A stretch of 48,147 nucleotides of DNA, taken from contig NZ_JAHLDU010000026.1 in the NCBI RefSeq assembly GCF_018861905.1, forward strand, positions 1-48,147, given 5' to 3'. Source of the stretch: Clostridium sp. DSM 17811. Its GTDB lineage: Bacteria > Bacillota > Clostridia > Clostridiales > Clostridiaceae. The notes below the pieces were generated by a model. That model did no database searches, was not told where the DNA came from, and saw nothing but the letters and a program-made list of their open reading frames with translations. The translations under genes were made by a program, and so were the position numbers. This document shows, in pieces, positions 33,599 to 42,924 of the stretch. How positions within the stretch are numbered: the first letter of the stretch is position 1; the number at the start of each line of letters is the position of its first letter.

Positions 33599-35332
33599 AT
33601 GACATATAAAGAGAAATATGAAAACTGGATTAGTTCAAATTTTATAGATGTAGAATTAAAGAAAGAGCTTGAGCAATTAGTAGATGAAAAAGAAATTGAG
33701 GATAGATTTTATAAAGATTTAGAGTTTGGCACAGGAGGGCTTAGAGGAATAATTGGTGCAGGTACGAACAGAATGAATATACATACAATAGGTAAAGCAA
33801 CTCAGGGGTTATCTGACTATTTAAAATCAAAATACACTGAAAAAATTTCAGTTACTATAGCATATGATTCAAGAAATATGTCAATAGAGTTTGCAAAAGC
33901 TGCTGCAGAAACGCTTTGTGGAAATGGTATCTCGGTGAACTTATTTGAAAAATTAACACCAACACCAATTTTATCTTATGCTGTTCGTCAATTAAAAAGC
34001 AAGGCTGGAATTGTTATTACCGCATCGCATAATCCTAAAGAATATAACGGGTATAAGGTTTATGGAGAAGATGGGGGACAAGTTACTGATGAAGTTGCAA
34101 AAGACATAATAACTTGTGTAGGTAGCGTAGAAGACTTTTCTAAAGTTAAAAATATGGGCTTTGATAATGCAAAACAAAATGGAACATTAAAAATCATTGG
34201 AGAGAACATTTATTTATCATATTTGGATAAGGTTAAAAATCTAACTATAAGAAAAGGCTTGGTTAATAAATATGCCAGCGATTTAAAAATAATTTATACT
34301 CCTATTCATGGATCTGGCAATATACCTGTGAGAAGGGTTTTAAAAGAATTAGGTTATAATAATGTATTTGTTGTGAAAGAGCAAGAGATGCCAAATGGAG
34401 ATTTTCCTACAGTGCCATATCCTAATCCAGAAGAACCAAAGGTGTTTGAACTAGCGTTAGAAATGGCAAATGACATTAATCCAGACATTATTTTTGGTAC
34501 AGACCCTGATTGTGATAGAATTGGAGTAGTAGTTAAGGGTGATGAAGGAAAGTACAAGGTACTGTCCGGGAATCAGACAGGAGTATTATTAAGTAATTAT
34601 ATACTAAATGCACTAAGTGAAACGGATCAATTGCCTAAGGATGGTGTAGTAATAAAAACTATTGTTACCACAGATATGGTAGATGCTATTTCTAAAAAAT
34701 ATAATGTAGAAGTGTTAGATGTGCTTACAGGTTTTAAATATATCGGAGAGAAAATTAAAGAATTTGAAAAGACATGTGAGAAAGACTTTATATTTGGATT
34801 TGAAGAAAGTTTTGGTTATTTAGCAGGAAATTTTGTGAGAGATAAAGATGCAGTTATAGCAGCAGTGCTAATTTGTGAAATGACACTTTACTACAAAAAT
34901 AAAGGTCTAAGTTTGTATGATGCTTTAATAGGTATTTATAAAGAACATGGATATTATAAAGAAGGCTTAGTTTCAATAGAGCTTAAAGGAAAAGATGGTG
35001 CAAATAAAATAAGTAATATATTGGAGAATTTAAGATATTCAAAACAAGAATCCATAAACAATAACAGAATCGTAAAAAAAATGGATTATAAATTGGGTTT
35101 AGAAATGGATTTAATTAGCAATACTGAAAAGTCGATTAAATTACCGAAATCAAATGTATTAAAATTTGTATTAGAGGATGGTTCTTGGTTTGTAGTTAGA
35201 CCATCAGGTACTGAACCAAAAATGAAGATTTATCTATCAGTTAAGGGAGATTCTTTGGAAAATGCATCTAAAAAGATAATAAATCTAAGAGAGAACGTTA
35301 TGGTGATAATTGACAAGGCAGGCACAAATTAA
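33599..35332 (+). CDS. pgcA: Phosphoglucomutase / phosphomannomutase family (PgcA-like)
   Basis: A 577-residue alpha-D-phosphohexomutase, the long Firmicutes type. The catalytic phosphoserine S143 is in TASHNPKEYNG, the Mg-binding loop is GTDPDCDRIGV, the sugar-binding loop is GFEESFGY, and the phosphate-binding loop near the C-terminus is RPSGTEPKMKIY. It interconverts glucose-6-phosphate and glucose-1-phosphate in the cytosol and so feeds GalU two genes downstream, which in turn leads into the sugar-nucleotide locus. Start: ATG 33599 with AAGGAGG upstream. A TPR gene follows after 22 bases, likely in the same transcript. Confidence 0.93.
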   Translation: MTYKEKYENWISSNFIDVELKKELEQLVDEKEIEDRFYKDLEFGTGGLRGIIGAGTNRMNIHTIGKATQGLSDYLKSKYTEKISVTIAYDSRNMSIEFAKAAAETLCGNGISVNLFEKLTPTPILSYAVRQLKSKAGIVITASHNPKEYNGYKVYGEDGGQVTDEVAKDIITCVGSVEDFSKVKNMGFDNAKQNGTLKIIGENIYLSYLDKVKNLTIRKGLVNKYASDLKIIYTPIHGSGNIPVRRVLKELGYNNVFVVKEQEMPNGDFPTVPYPNPEEPKVFELALEMANDINPDIIFGTDPDCDRIGVVVKGDEGKYKVLSGNQTGVLLSNYILNALSETDQLPKDGVVIKTIVTTDMVDAISKKYNVEVLDVLTGFKYIGEKIKEFEKTCEKDFIFGFEESFGYLAGNFVRDKDAVIAAVLICEMTLYYKNKGLSLYDALIGIYKEHGYYKEGLVSIELKGKDGANKISNILENLRYSKQESINNNRIVKKMDYKLGLEMDLISNTEKSIKLPKSNVLKFVLEDGSWFVVRPSGTEPKMKIYLSVKGDSLENASKKIINLRENVMVIIDKAGTN

Positions 35333-35354
35333 AGATTGTTAGGAAGGTGTAAAC

Positions 35355-36425
35355 ATGGATAGCAAAACATATTTTTCGGAAAAATTAGCAGCACTTCTTT
35401 TTTTAGAAATAAAAAAGAATAGTAAAATTAATGATTTTATCATTTTGAATGATATTTATTTCCCTGTGAGAACTAATGAGATAATTCAAAAGGTAAAGAA
35501 AAAGGAAGATTTTAAAAATATCCCAGTCAACTTATTTATAGAAGGAATGTTTTATGTTTTGGGAGCAGATGAGCACTTTAAATACAATGAAGAGTATAAA
35601 AAAATTATTAATACTGTACCGAATTCGACAGGATTTATTAAGAGTGTAGTATTTAAAGAAATTAAAGATGAAAATTATGAAGAAGCATATATTATTTTGA
35701 AAGGATTATTAGTTATAGAAGAAAATATCGATAATTATGATAAAATTTTTCTTTTAGTTGACAAATTAAGGCTTAACAATATTATGTTTAAGGAAGAAGA
35801 ACTAAAACTTGTAGAAAAAGCTAAAACTATTACTAATTATAGTAATCCATATTTATATGAGGCGCTAGTATTAAATAGTGAAAGTAAACATGATTTAGCA
35901 TTAATGGCCTTAAGAAATTATACAATTAATGGTGGTGAACAAACTTTAGATGTTGTTGAACTTAAAAATTCATTGGAAACAATAACGGGTTTTGAAAAAG
36001 CAAAAGAGCTAGTGCAGGTGGATCCTAAAGAGGCACTTAAAATTTTAATACCTTTAATAAATCAATTAGGAGATAGACCAGATATATATTATCATTGCGC
36101 TGTTGCCTATAGAAATTTACAAAATTATGAGAAGGCAATATATTATTTAAATGAAGCAGTAGCAATTGATAAAGATTTAATTGAGGTGATTAATGAATTT
36201 GGAATTAATTATGCTTGCCTTGAAAATTACGAGATGGCAATACAATATTTTAGGAAAGCATTTGAAGTTACAAAATCTATAGAGATATGCACAAATCTAG
36301 TTATGTGTTATCTAAATGTAAAAAATGTTGAACAAGCAAGAATACATTTAGATATAGCTAAAAAAATAGATGCAAAAGATGAAATTGTGATCGATTTAGA
36401 AAAACTTTTTACTGAAAGTAAATAA
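35355..36425 (+). CDS. Tetratricopeptide-repeat protein
   Basis: A 356-residue, probably cytoplasmic helical protein. At least three TPR units are visible in the last ~150 residues (YYHCAVAYRNLQNYEKAIYY, then EFGINYACLENYEMAIQYF, then TNLVMCYLNVKNVEQARIHL). The N-terminal half is helical and charged without a recognised domain, though EEAYIILKG-type segments hint at degenerate repeats. No signal peptide or membrane segment is visible. TPR proteins are adaptors; the partner is unknown. It sits between pgcA (22 bases) and galU (107 bases). Start: ATG 35355 with AGGAAGGTG upstream. Confidence 0.8.
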   Translation: MDSKTYFSEKLAALLFLEIKKNSKINDFIILNDIYFPVRTNEIIQKVKKKEDFKNIPVNLFIEGMFYVLGADEHFKYNEEYKKIINTVPNSTGFIKSVVFKEIKDENYEEAYIILKGLLVIEENIDNYDKIFLLVDKLRLNNIMFKEEELKLVEKAKTITNYSNPYLYEALVLNSESKHDLALMALRNYTINGGEQTLDVVELKNSLETITGFEKAKELVQVDPKEALKILIPLINQLGDRPDIYYHCAVAYRNLQNYEKAIYYLNEAVAIDKDLIEVINEFGINYACLENYEMAIQYFRKAFEVTKSIEICTNLVMCYLNVKNVEQARIHLDIAKKIDAKDEIVIDLEKLFTESK

Positions 36426-36532
36426 TGGAGTAGATAGAAAAAATTATATAGTATGATAAATATTTTGGGCGGCAATGGACATAATATTATAAGTAGGAAA
36501 ATTAAGAACATTTATTAGAGGGGAGAAGAATT

Positions 36533-37447
36533 ATGAGAGTTAAGAAAGCTATAATACCTGCAGCGGGGCTTGGCACAAGATTTTTACCAGCTACAAAAGC
36601 GCAACCTAAAGAAATGCTGCCAATCGTTGATAAACCAACAATACAGTATATTATAGAGGAGGCAGTTGCAGCCGGAATTGAGGAAATATTAATTATAACG
36701 GGAAGAAATAAAAGAGCTATCGAGGATCATTTTGATAAGTCAGTTGAACTTGAATACCAGTTACAAAAAAATGGTAAAGATGAAGTTCTAAAGATGGTTC
36801 AAAATATATCCAACTTGGCAAATATTTATTATATACGTCAGAAAGAACCTAAAGGTTTAGGTCATGCGATAAGTTGCGCAAAAACTTTTGTTGGAGATGA
36901 ACCTTTTGCGGTAATGCTCGGTGATGATGTGGTAGATAGTGAAGTACCCTGCCTAAAACAACTTATAGATTGCTACTCAAAATATGAAACTTCAATTATA
37001 GGAGTTCAAGAGGTTCCTGAAAGTGAAGTTTCAAAATATGGTATTGTAGATGGAATATCAGTAGAAGACAGAGTTTATAAGGTTAAAGATGTTATAGAAA
37101 AGCCTAAGGCAAGTGAAGCCCCATCAAATATTGCTATACTAGGAAGATATATTATAACACCTAGAATATTTGATATTTTAGAAAATACAAAACCAGGTAA
37201 GGGTGGGGAAATACAACTTACTGATGCTTTAAAAACTTTAATATCAGAGGAAGATATGTATGCTTATAATTTTGAGGGTAGAAGATATGATGTGGGAGAT
37301 AAAGAAGGTTTTTTAGAAGCAACTGTGGAATATGCACTTAAACGAGATGAGCTTAAAGAAACTTTTATGAAATATCTTTTAACTATTAAAGACAATGATA
37401 TGTTTAAAGAGATTTATAGTAAATGTTTTAATAATCAAAACAAATAG
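36533..37447 (+). CDS. galU: UTP-glucose-1-phosphate uridylyltransferase
   Basis: A 304-residue GalU. Signatures are [19 protein letters not shown] near the N-terminus (nucleotide loop plus catalytic Arg/Lys), the [18 protein letters not shown] segment, MLGDDVVDS (metal-binding Asp), and [12 protein letters not shown]. Length is typical. It makes UDP-glucose from UTP and the glucose-1-phosphate produced by PgcA, for wall and envelope polysaccharides. Start: ATG 36533 with GAGGGGAG upstream. A strong terminator follows, so it ends the pgcA-TPR-galU run and is separate from the glycan genes to the right. Confidence 0.95.
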   Translation: MRVKKAIIPAAGLGTRFLPATKAQPKEMLPIVDKPTIQYIIEEAVAAGIEEILIITGRNKRAIEDHFDKSVELEYQLQKNGKDEVLKMVQNISNLANIYYIRQKEPKGLGHAISCAKTFVGDEPFAVMLGDDVVDSEVPCLKQLIDCYSKYETSIIGVQEVPESEVSKYGIVDGISVEDRVYKVKDVIEKPKASEAPSNIAILGRYIITPRIFDILENTKPGKGGEIQLTDALKTLISEEDMYAYNFEGRRYDVGDKEGFLEATVEYALKRDELKETFMKYLLTIKDNDMFKEIYSKCFNNQNK

Positions 37448-37454
37448 TGTAAAT

Positions 37455-37479
37455 AAAAAGCTAGTGAAACTAGCTTTTT
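37455..37479 (+). terminator. Intrinsic terminator after galU
   Basis: The 10-bp stem AAAAAGCTAG (37455-37464)/CTAGCTTTTT (37470-37479) has a TGAAA loop and ends in five Ts, 8 bases after the galU stop codon. Confidence 0.9.
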
Positions 37480-37607
37480 ATTTATATTAGGCAGAAGTTG
37501 TAATAAGTTAGATAAAGAATTACGAATGTAAATCAAGGGATTTTAGCAGAACATAATTTGTATTAATTTAATGAATTATAAATAAATAGTTAATATACTC
37601 TTATAAA

Positions 37608-37662
37608 TTATACAAATAGAATGATTTAGGATATAATGGTACATGCTGAGATATACCATTAT
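37608..37662 (+). promoter_or_regulatory. Promoter with overlapping inverted repeat at the head of the glycan locus
   Basis: TTATAC (37608-37613) and TATAAT (37632-37637) with 18 bases between make a plausible housekeeping promoter. The -10 overlaps the left arm of a perfect 9-bp inverted repeat ATAATGGTA (37633-37641)/TACCATTAT (37654-37662) with a 12-base spacer, placed over the transcription start. This looks like an operator. The leader to wbpA would be ~195 bases; nothing else is recognised in the 37448-37840 gap. Confidence 0.45.
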
Positions 37663-37840
37663 GTAAGTACAAAAAATATGTTGAATAATTTTAGAAATGA
37701 TGTAAAATGGTTAGGGAGAGTTACACTGATAAAAAATCTATTAGCTTTAATGAAAGTAAAAGTTTATAAATATAAAAGAAAGAGTGTATAAGAAAGTTTA
37801 TACATTAAATAAGACCTTTAAGGTTGCAGGAGGTAACAAA

Positions 37841-39157
37841 ATGTTTCAATTAAAAGATGAATTATTATTAAAATTAAAAAACAAAACAGCTAAACTTGGT
37901 GTAGTTGGACTTGGCTATGTGGGCTTGCCACTAGCTGTAGAGAAGGCTAAGGTAGGATATGAAGTAATAGGGTTTGATGTACAAGATAAAAAGGTTCAAA
38001 TGGTAAATGAGGGACGTAATTATATTGGTGATATTGTAGATGAAGATTTAAAAATGTTGGTAAAGACAGGAAAACTTAAAGCTACTACAGATTTTAGCTT
38101 TGTTAAGGATGTTGATACAGTATGTATAGCAGTTCCTACACCACTTGATTTATACAAACAACCAGATTTGTCATATGTAGTTGCATCAACTAAAAGTGTA
38201 GCTAAGTACTTACATAGGGGAATGCTTGTAGTACTCGAAAGTACTACATACCCAGGAACAACAGAAGAAGTGCTTAAACCAATACTTGAAGAATCAGGAC
38301 TTAAATGTGGAGTTGACTTTTTCTTAGCGTTTTCTCCAGAGAGAATTGATCCAGGAAATAAACAATTTAACACAAAAAATACTCCTAAGGTAGTCGGAGG
38401 ATGTACGAAAGATTGTACAGAAGTAGCTGGGATGTTATACAGAAGTGTGCTTGAGGGAGATATACTAGAAGTGTCTTCACCAGCAGTAGCTGAAATGGAG
38501 AAAATACTTGAAAATACTTTTAGAAATGTAAATATAGCGTTAGCTAATGAAATGGCTATTTTATGTAAAAGAATGAATATAGATATATGGGAAGTAATAG
38601 ATGCAGCTAAAACTAAACCTTATGGTTTTATGCCATTCTACCCAGGTCCAGGACTTGGTGGACATTGTATACCTCTTGATCCGTTCTACCTTGAATGGAA
38701 AGCAAAAGAGTTTGATTATCATACAAAATTAATAGAAGCATCAGGTATAATTAATGATTATATGCCAGAATTTGTTTTAGAAAATGTTATGAAACTTTTA
38801 AATGGTCAGAAAAAAGCATTAAACGGAGCAAAAGTGCTTCTTATGGGTGCAGCTTATAAGAAAGATATAGATGATATGCGCGAATCACCAACATTAAAGG
38901 TTATAGAACAGTTAGAAAAGAATGGTGCTGACATCATTATAAATGATCCGTTTATACCTGCGTTCACACATAATGGCAAAGAATATGTAACTGTAAATTG
39001 GGAAGATGAAATAAAAAGTGCAGATATAGTGATTATAACAACAGATCACAGCAGTTATGATTATGAAAGAATTGTGGCAGAAGCTACTTTGTTATACGAT
39101 ACTAGAAATGCTACAAAACATGTTGTAAATAACAGAGAAAAGATAAATAAGCTTTAA
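37841..39157 (+). CDS. wbpA: Nucleotide-sugar dehydrogenase (WbpA-like, UDP-HexNAc 6-dehydrogenase)
   Basis: A 438-residue UDP-sugar dehydrogenase, the length of WbpA. The NAD-binding loop is GLGYVGLPLA near residue 20, the middle has ESTTYPGTT and SPERIDPGN, and the catalytic cysteine lies in GPGLGGHCIPLDP. It oxidises C6 of a UDP-N-acetylhexosamine to the uronic acid in two NAD-dependent steps; UDP-GlcNAc is the likely substrate because wbpB- and wbpD-like genes follow. UDP-glucose dehydrogenase (Ugd) is less likely given this context. Start: ATG 37841, with AGGAGG 8 bases upstream; the frame is open from 37784, but no binding site supports an earlier start. A promoter-like region separates it from the next gene. 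Confidence 0.88.
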   Translation: MFQLKDELLLKLKNKTAKLGVVGLGYVGLPLAVEKAKVGYEVIGFDVQDKKVQMVNEGRNYIGDIVDEDLKMLVKTGKLKATTDFSFVKDVDTVCIAVPTPLDLYKQPDLSYVVASTKSVAKYLHRGMLVVLESTTYPGTTEEVLKPILEESGLKCGVDFFLAFSPERIDPGNKQFNTKNTPKVVGGCTKDCTEVAGMLYRSVLEGDILEVSSPAVAEMEKILENTFRNVNIALANEMAILCKRMNIDIWEVIDAAKTKPYGFMPFYPGPGLGGHCIPLDPFYLEWKAKEFDYHTKLIEASGIINDYMPEFVLENVMKLLNGQKKALNGAKVLLMGAAYKKDIDDMRESPTLKVIEQLEKNGADIIINDPFIPAFTHNGKEYVTVNWEDEIKSADIVIITTDHSSYDYERIVAEATLLYDTRNATKHVVNNREKINKL

Positions 39158-39194
39158 TGACAGCACTGTAAGTGATTATTTAATATAATAAATA

Positions 39195-39247
39195 TGGCAT
39201 GCAAGCATTGTAAACTATTTTATAATATTGCATGCCAAAATTATAGA
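39195..39247 (+). promoter_or_regulatory. Promoter enclosed by inverted GCATGC sites before wbpB
   Basis: TGGCATGCAA (39195-39204) and its exact reverse complement TTGCATGCCA (39238-39247) enclose TTGTAA (39208-39213) and TATAAT (39231-39236) with 17 bases between, a good promoter. Each site has a GCATGC palindrome, and the centres lie 43 bp apart, about four helical turns. This suggests a repressor that binds both sites, possibly by looping. As RNA it would be a long-loop hairpin. Confidence 0.5.
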
Positions 39248-39349
39248 AATCACTATTTTATTAACCGATAAATATAAGCAGTAAGGAATCCCTTAGAACA
39301 ACGATTAAAAGAGGTTATGTTTTAATGGATATTATAAGGAGGATTTTAA

Positions 39350-40438
39350 ATGAAAAAAATACGTATGGCAATAATAGGATGCGGAAGAATATCATATAAA
39401 CATGTAGAGGCAATAATTCAAAATAAGGATGAAATTGAACTTGTAGCGGTTTGTGACGTGGTAGAAGCTAATGCTATCGCTAAAAAAGATGAATATATAA
39501 AAAAAATAGGTAACAATGCAGATGTTAAAGTTTATAAGGATTACAAAGAAATGCTTGAAAAAGTGGATATTGATATGGTTTCAATTGCTACTGAAAGTGG
39601 ATATCATCCAGAAATAGCTATATATTGTATGAATAAAGGAAAACATGCACTTGTAGAAAAACCAATGGCTTTATCTACTCAAGATGCTGACAGAATGATT
39701 GAATGCGCAAATAAAAACAATGTTAAGCTTTGTGTTAGTCATCAAAACAGATTTAATGAGCCAATACAAAAGCTAAGGGCTGCAGTTGAGGAAAATAGAT
39801 TTGGTAAATTAGTTAATGGAACAGCAAGAATCCTTTGGAATAGGAATATGGGATATTATACTCAAGCACCATGGAGAGGAACTTGGGAACTTGATGGTGG
39901 TACTTTAATGAACCAATGTATTCATAATATTGATTTATTACAATGGATGATGGGCGGAGAAATAGATACTGTTTATGCACAGTGTGGAACATTTTTAAGA
40001 GACATAGAAGCTGAAGATTTTGGAGCAATAATTATTAGATTTAAAAATGGAGCTATTGGTGTAGTTGAAGGTTCAGCTTGTGTATATCCTAAAAATTTAG
40101 AAGAAACATTAAGTATATTTGGTGAAAATGGTACAGTAGCTATTGGCGGTATTGCAGTTAACGCAATAGAAACTTGGAGATTTGCTGATAATAAGGATAC
40201 TGAGGAAGAAATATTAAAACAACAAAAGGGAGACCCGGATTCAGTATATGGTTTTGGACATACACCGTTGTTTAAAGATATGATAGATGCTATAAATACA
40301 AATAGACAACCGCTCATAAATGGAGTAGAAGGAAAAAAAGGTATGTCTATAATACTTGCAGCTTATAAATCAAGACTAACAGGACTTCCAGTTAAATTTC
40401 CAATGGGAGAATTCTCAACAATGCAAATGAAAAAATAG
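39350..40438 (+). CDS. wbpB: Gfo/Idh/MocA-family oxidoreductase (WbpB-like)
   Basis: A 362-residue NAD-dependent sugar oxidoreductase. The Rossmann motif GCGRIS is at residues ~10-15, VEKPMALS near 102-109 contains the catalytic EKP, and NQCIHNIDLLQWMMGG carries the active-site His. It is longer than P. aeruginosa WbpB (316) but has the same layout. WbpB oxidises the 3'-hydroxyl of a UDP-HexNAcA, giving a 3-keto sugar for amination. The wbpA-like gene before and wbpD-like gene after support this. The 3-aminotransferase (WbpE) that should act next is not in the window. Start: ATG 39350 with AAGGAGG upstream. It has its own promoter-like region, so could be expressed independently of wbpA. Confidence 0.82.
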   Translation: MKKIRMAIIGCGRISYKHVEAIIQNKDEIELVAVCDVVEANAIAKKDEYIKKIGNNADVKVYKDYKEMLEKVDIDMVSIATESGYHPEIAIYCMNKGKHALVEKPMALSTQDADRMIECANKNNVKLCVSHQNRFNEPIQKLRAAVEENRFGKLVNGTARILWNRNMGYYTQAPWRGTWELDGGTLMNQCIHNIDLLQWMMGGEIDTVYAQCGTFLRDIEAEDFGAIIIRFKNGAIGVVEGSACVYPKNLEETLSIFGENGTVAIGGIAVNAIETWRFADNKDTEEEILKQQKGDPDSVYGFGHTPLFKDMIDAINTNRQPLINGVEGKKGMSIILAAYKSRLTGLPVKFPMGEFSTMQMKK

Positions 40439-40472
40439 TTTTAAAGATATTATATGAAAAGGGGTTATTTTC

Positions 40473-41213
40473 ATGAAGTATGTTTCAGATAAAAGTAAAT
40501 TGGGCAAAAATATAACAATGGGACATTTTGTAGTAATAGATAATGAGGTAGTAATAGGTGACAATTGTGTTATAGGAAGTAATGTAGTGATCCATGAGGG
40601 AACTATTGTAGGAGATAATGTTAGAATAGATGATAATACAGTAATAGGCAAGCAACCTATGAGATCTGTAAACAGCATATTTAAAAGTGAAGAAAAATTG
40701 CTGCCAGCTAAAATTAATGAAGGATGCCTTATAGGGGCAGGTGTAATCATTTATTGTGGATGCGAAATTGGAACTAAAACACTAATTGCCGATACTGCTG
40801 TAATAAGAGAAAATGTAACAGTGGGTTCAAAGACTATTATTGGTCGTGGAACTACTATTGAAAATTTCTGCAAGATTGGATCTAATTGCAAAATACAAAC
40901 TAATGTATATATAACAGCATACTCATTAGTTGGAGATTATGTATTTATTGCACCTTGCGTTACAACATCTAATGATAATTATGCAGCACGTTCTAAAGAA
41001 AGATTTGGTAAATTTAAAGGTGTAACTATTAAAAATGGTGGAAGAATAGGAGCAGGAGCTGTTATTTTACCAGGTATTACTATACATGAAGATGGTTTTG
41101 TAGCAGCAGGTAGTGTAGTTACAAAAGATGTTGAAGAAGGTGTTATTGTAGTGGGTAATCCTGCTAAGGTAATGCGTGACGTACCAGAAAATCAATTGCT
41201 CAAGAATCAATAA
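40473..41213 (+). CDS. Left-handed beta-helix acyltransferase (WbpD-like)
   Basis: A 246-residue hexapeptide-repeat protein. Repeats of the [LIV]-G-x4 type run almost from the N-terminus (TMGHFVVIDNEVVIGDN, IGSNVVIHEG, VGDNVRIDD), are interrupted by a ~30-residue insert (near 69-90), and resume to TSNDNYAARSKE, the acceptor-site loop, and GAGAVILPGITI. WbpD/WlbB-type enzymes acetylate the 3-amino group of UDP-HexNAc3NA. It is longer than WbpD (~190), with an extra N-terminal coil, so other acceptors are possible. It is the third gene of a wbp-like series and is followed by the FemAB-like gene after 11 bases. Start: ATG 40473 behind AAGGGG. Confidence 0.78.
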   Translation: MKYVSDKSKLGKNITMGHFVVIDNEVVIGDNCVIGSNVVIHEGTIVGDNVRIDDNTVIGKQPMRSVNSIFKSEEKLLPAKINEGCLIGAGVIIYCGCEIGTKTLIADTAVIRENVTVGSKTIIGRGTTIENFCKIGSNCKIQTNVYITAYSLVGDYVFIAPCVTTSNDNYAARSKERFGKFKGVTIKNGGRIGAGAVILPGITIHEDGFVAAGSVVTKDVEEGVIVVGNPAKVMRDVPENQLLKNQ

Positions 41214-41224
41214 AGGAAGTAAAA

Positions 41225-42217
41225 ATGGGAAATTATAATTTTAGAAATCTAGAAAAAAATGAATATGAACTGTGGAATGAGTTTGTAGATAACTCTCCGC
41301 AAGGTAGCATATTTGCTAAAACATTTTGGCTTGATGCAGTAGGATCATATTATAAAATATTAGGGTGTTTTGATAAGGGGAATAGGCTAGTAGCAGGTAT
41401 GCCTATAACTGAAACTAATAAGGGTCATGTATCAATGCCAAAGCTTACGCAAACACTTGGTATACTTTTTAATGACTTCTCTCAAATGAAATATGTGAAA
41501 AAAATTACAAAAGAAAAAGATATAACTATGGAATTTGTAAATAATATTCCTAAATTAAAGTTTTTTGATTGTGCATTTCACTATAATTTTACTAATTGGA
41601 TGCCTTTTATGTGGAAAGGGTATAAAGAGCAAACTAGATATACCTATGTAATAGAAGGTATTCAAGACATTGAAAAAGTTCGGGGGGCGTTTGCAGATAG
41701 CACGAAGTCTGTTATTACGAAATCTATGGGTCTTAATTTAAAGGTTATTGATAGTTTGACCCTTACAGATATGTATAGTATGCTGAAAAAGACTTATGAA
41801 AGGCAGAATATGCCTGTACCTTTCGATTTTAATTGGTTTAGTAGCTTTGATAAAATAATAAATAAAAATAAATCAAGAAAGATGCTTTTTACAGTGGATG
41901 AACAAAACAATCTTCATGCAGCATTATATCTTGTATATGATAGAAACTCTGCATATTACTTATTAGGTGGTGCTGATCCCAAATTCAGAAGCAGTGGAGC
42001 TATGTATTTAAATATTTTTGAAGCTATAAAATATTCAGCAGAATTTACTGATAAATTTGATTTTGAAGGTTCAGTAGCTCCTCAAATAGAGAGTATGTTT
42101 CGCTCCTTCGGAGCGCTTCAAAAGCAATATTTTAGGATAAGTAAAAATAATTCAATTATTCTAAATTTGAAAGAAGATATAAGAAAGTACGGAAAAATCA
42201 TACTTAGAAGGGGATAA
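41225..42217 (+). CDS. FemAB/BioF2-like GNAT-fold acyl- or aminoacyltransferase
   Basis: A 330-residue protein with two related GNAT-like halves, as in the FemAB/lipid II:glycine glycyltransferase family and the BioF2-like domain. Visible features are SIFAKTFWLDAVG near 28-40, then the second-half AALYLVYDRNSAYYLLGGAD near 239-258, and FDFEGSVAPQIESMFRSFGA near the C-terminus, which matches the typical FDFxG-S-x4-IxxFxxxFG family ending. FemAB proteins use aminoacyl-tRNA; related ones use acyl-CoA or others. It is soluble and lacks a signal peptide. In a glycan locus it may put an acyl or aminoacyl group on a sugar; this is inference. It lies 11 bases after the wbpD-like gene and 2 bases before legF. 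Start: ATG 41225 with AAAGGAAG upstream. Confidence 0.75.
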   Translation: MGNYNFRNLEKNEYELWNEFVDNSPQGSIFAKTFWLDAVGSYYKILGCFDKGNRLVAGMPITETNKGHVSMPKLTQTLGILFNDFSQMKYVKKITKEKDITMEFVNNIPKLKFFDCAFHYNFTNWMPFMWKGYKEQTRYTYVIEGIQDIEKVRGAFADSTKSVITKSMGLNLKVIDSLTLTDMYSMLKKTYERQNMPVPFDFNWFSSFDKIINKNKSRKMLFTVDEQNNLHAALYLVYDRNSAYYLLGGADPKFRSSGAMYLNIFEAIKYSAEFTDKFDFEGSVAPQIESMFRSFGALQKQYFRISKNNSIILNLKEDIRKYGKIILRRG

Positions 42218-42219
42218 TT

Positions 42220-42924
42220 ATGTATAAGAACAAAAAATTTCTAGCCATTATTCCAGCAAGAGGTGGTTCTAAGAGTATACCCAATAAAAATATTATGTCT
42301 ATATGTGGTAAACCACTTATAGCTTATACAATTGATGCAGGGAAAAAATCTAAATATATAGATGAAATAATAGTATCAACAGATAGTGATGTAATTAAGG
42401 TGATAGCAGAGCAGTATGGAGCTAAGGTGCCTTTCTTAAGACCAGAGGAATTATCAAATGACACTTCAAAATCTATAGATGTAGTAATACATGCTATAAA
42501 TTTTTATAAAAAAAATGATGTTAGTTATGATTATGTGATATTATTACAACCTACGTCACCTCTAAGGACATTTGAGCATCTGGATAATGCTATAGAGAAG
42601 CTTATTGAATCAAATAGCACATCACTTGTAAGCGTATGTGAAGCAGATGAAAATCCTGTACTTATGAGAAGAATAGAAAATGAAAAATTAAAAGAAGTTA
42701 TTAGTTTTGAGGGAACAAATCTAAGGCGTCAGGATTTACCTACTTTTTATAAATTTAATGGTGCATTATATATAAATTCGAATGATATGTTAATAAATAA
42801 AAGAAAGTTTGTTGATGAAAATACAGTTCCTTATGTAATGGACAAGGAAAGCTCTATAGATATTGATACAATGCTCGATGCAAGACTTGTAGAACTTATA
42901 ATAAAGGAGAGCATAGATGTTTAA
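42220..42924 (+). CDS. legF: CMP-nonulosonate (legionaminate) cytidylyltransferase
   Basis: A 234-residue NeuA/LegF-type enzyme that activates a nonulosonic acid with CTP to the CMP-sugar. Signatures are IPARGGSKSIPNKN at residues 10-23, the STDSDVI segment, LQPTSPLRT in the middle and RRQDLPTFYKFNGALY near the C-terminus. Length fits the single-domain form. The choice of legionaminic over sialic acid comes from context (ptmE, legB, legC downstream), not from the enzyme itself. Start: ATG 42220 with AAGGGGAT upstream. It overlaps legI by 8 bases, so the two are coupled. Confidence 0.85.
   Translation: MYKNKKFLAIIPARGGSKSIPNKNIMSICGKPLIAYTIDAGKKSKYIDEIIVSTDSDVIKVIAEQYGAKVPFLRPEELSNDTSKSIDVVIHAINFYKKNDVSYDYVILLQPTSPLRTFEHLDNAIEKLIESNSTSLVSVCEADENPVLMRRIENEKLKEVISFEGTNLRRQDLPTFYKFNGALYINSNDMLINKRKFVDENTVPYVMDKESSIDIDTMLDARLVELIIKESIDV

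Noticed and set aside
42102-42116. CGCTCC-TTC-GGAGCG hairpin inside the FemAB-like gene
   Set aside because: The stem lies in a conserved coding segment (MFRSFGA), is followed by no U-run, and probably reflects codon choice.
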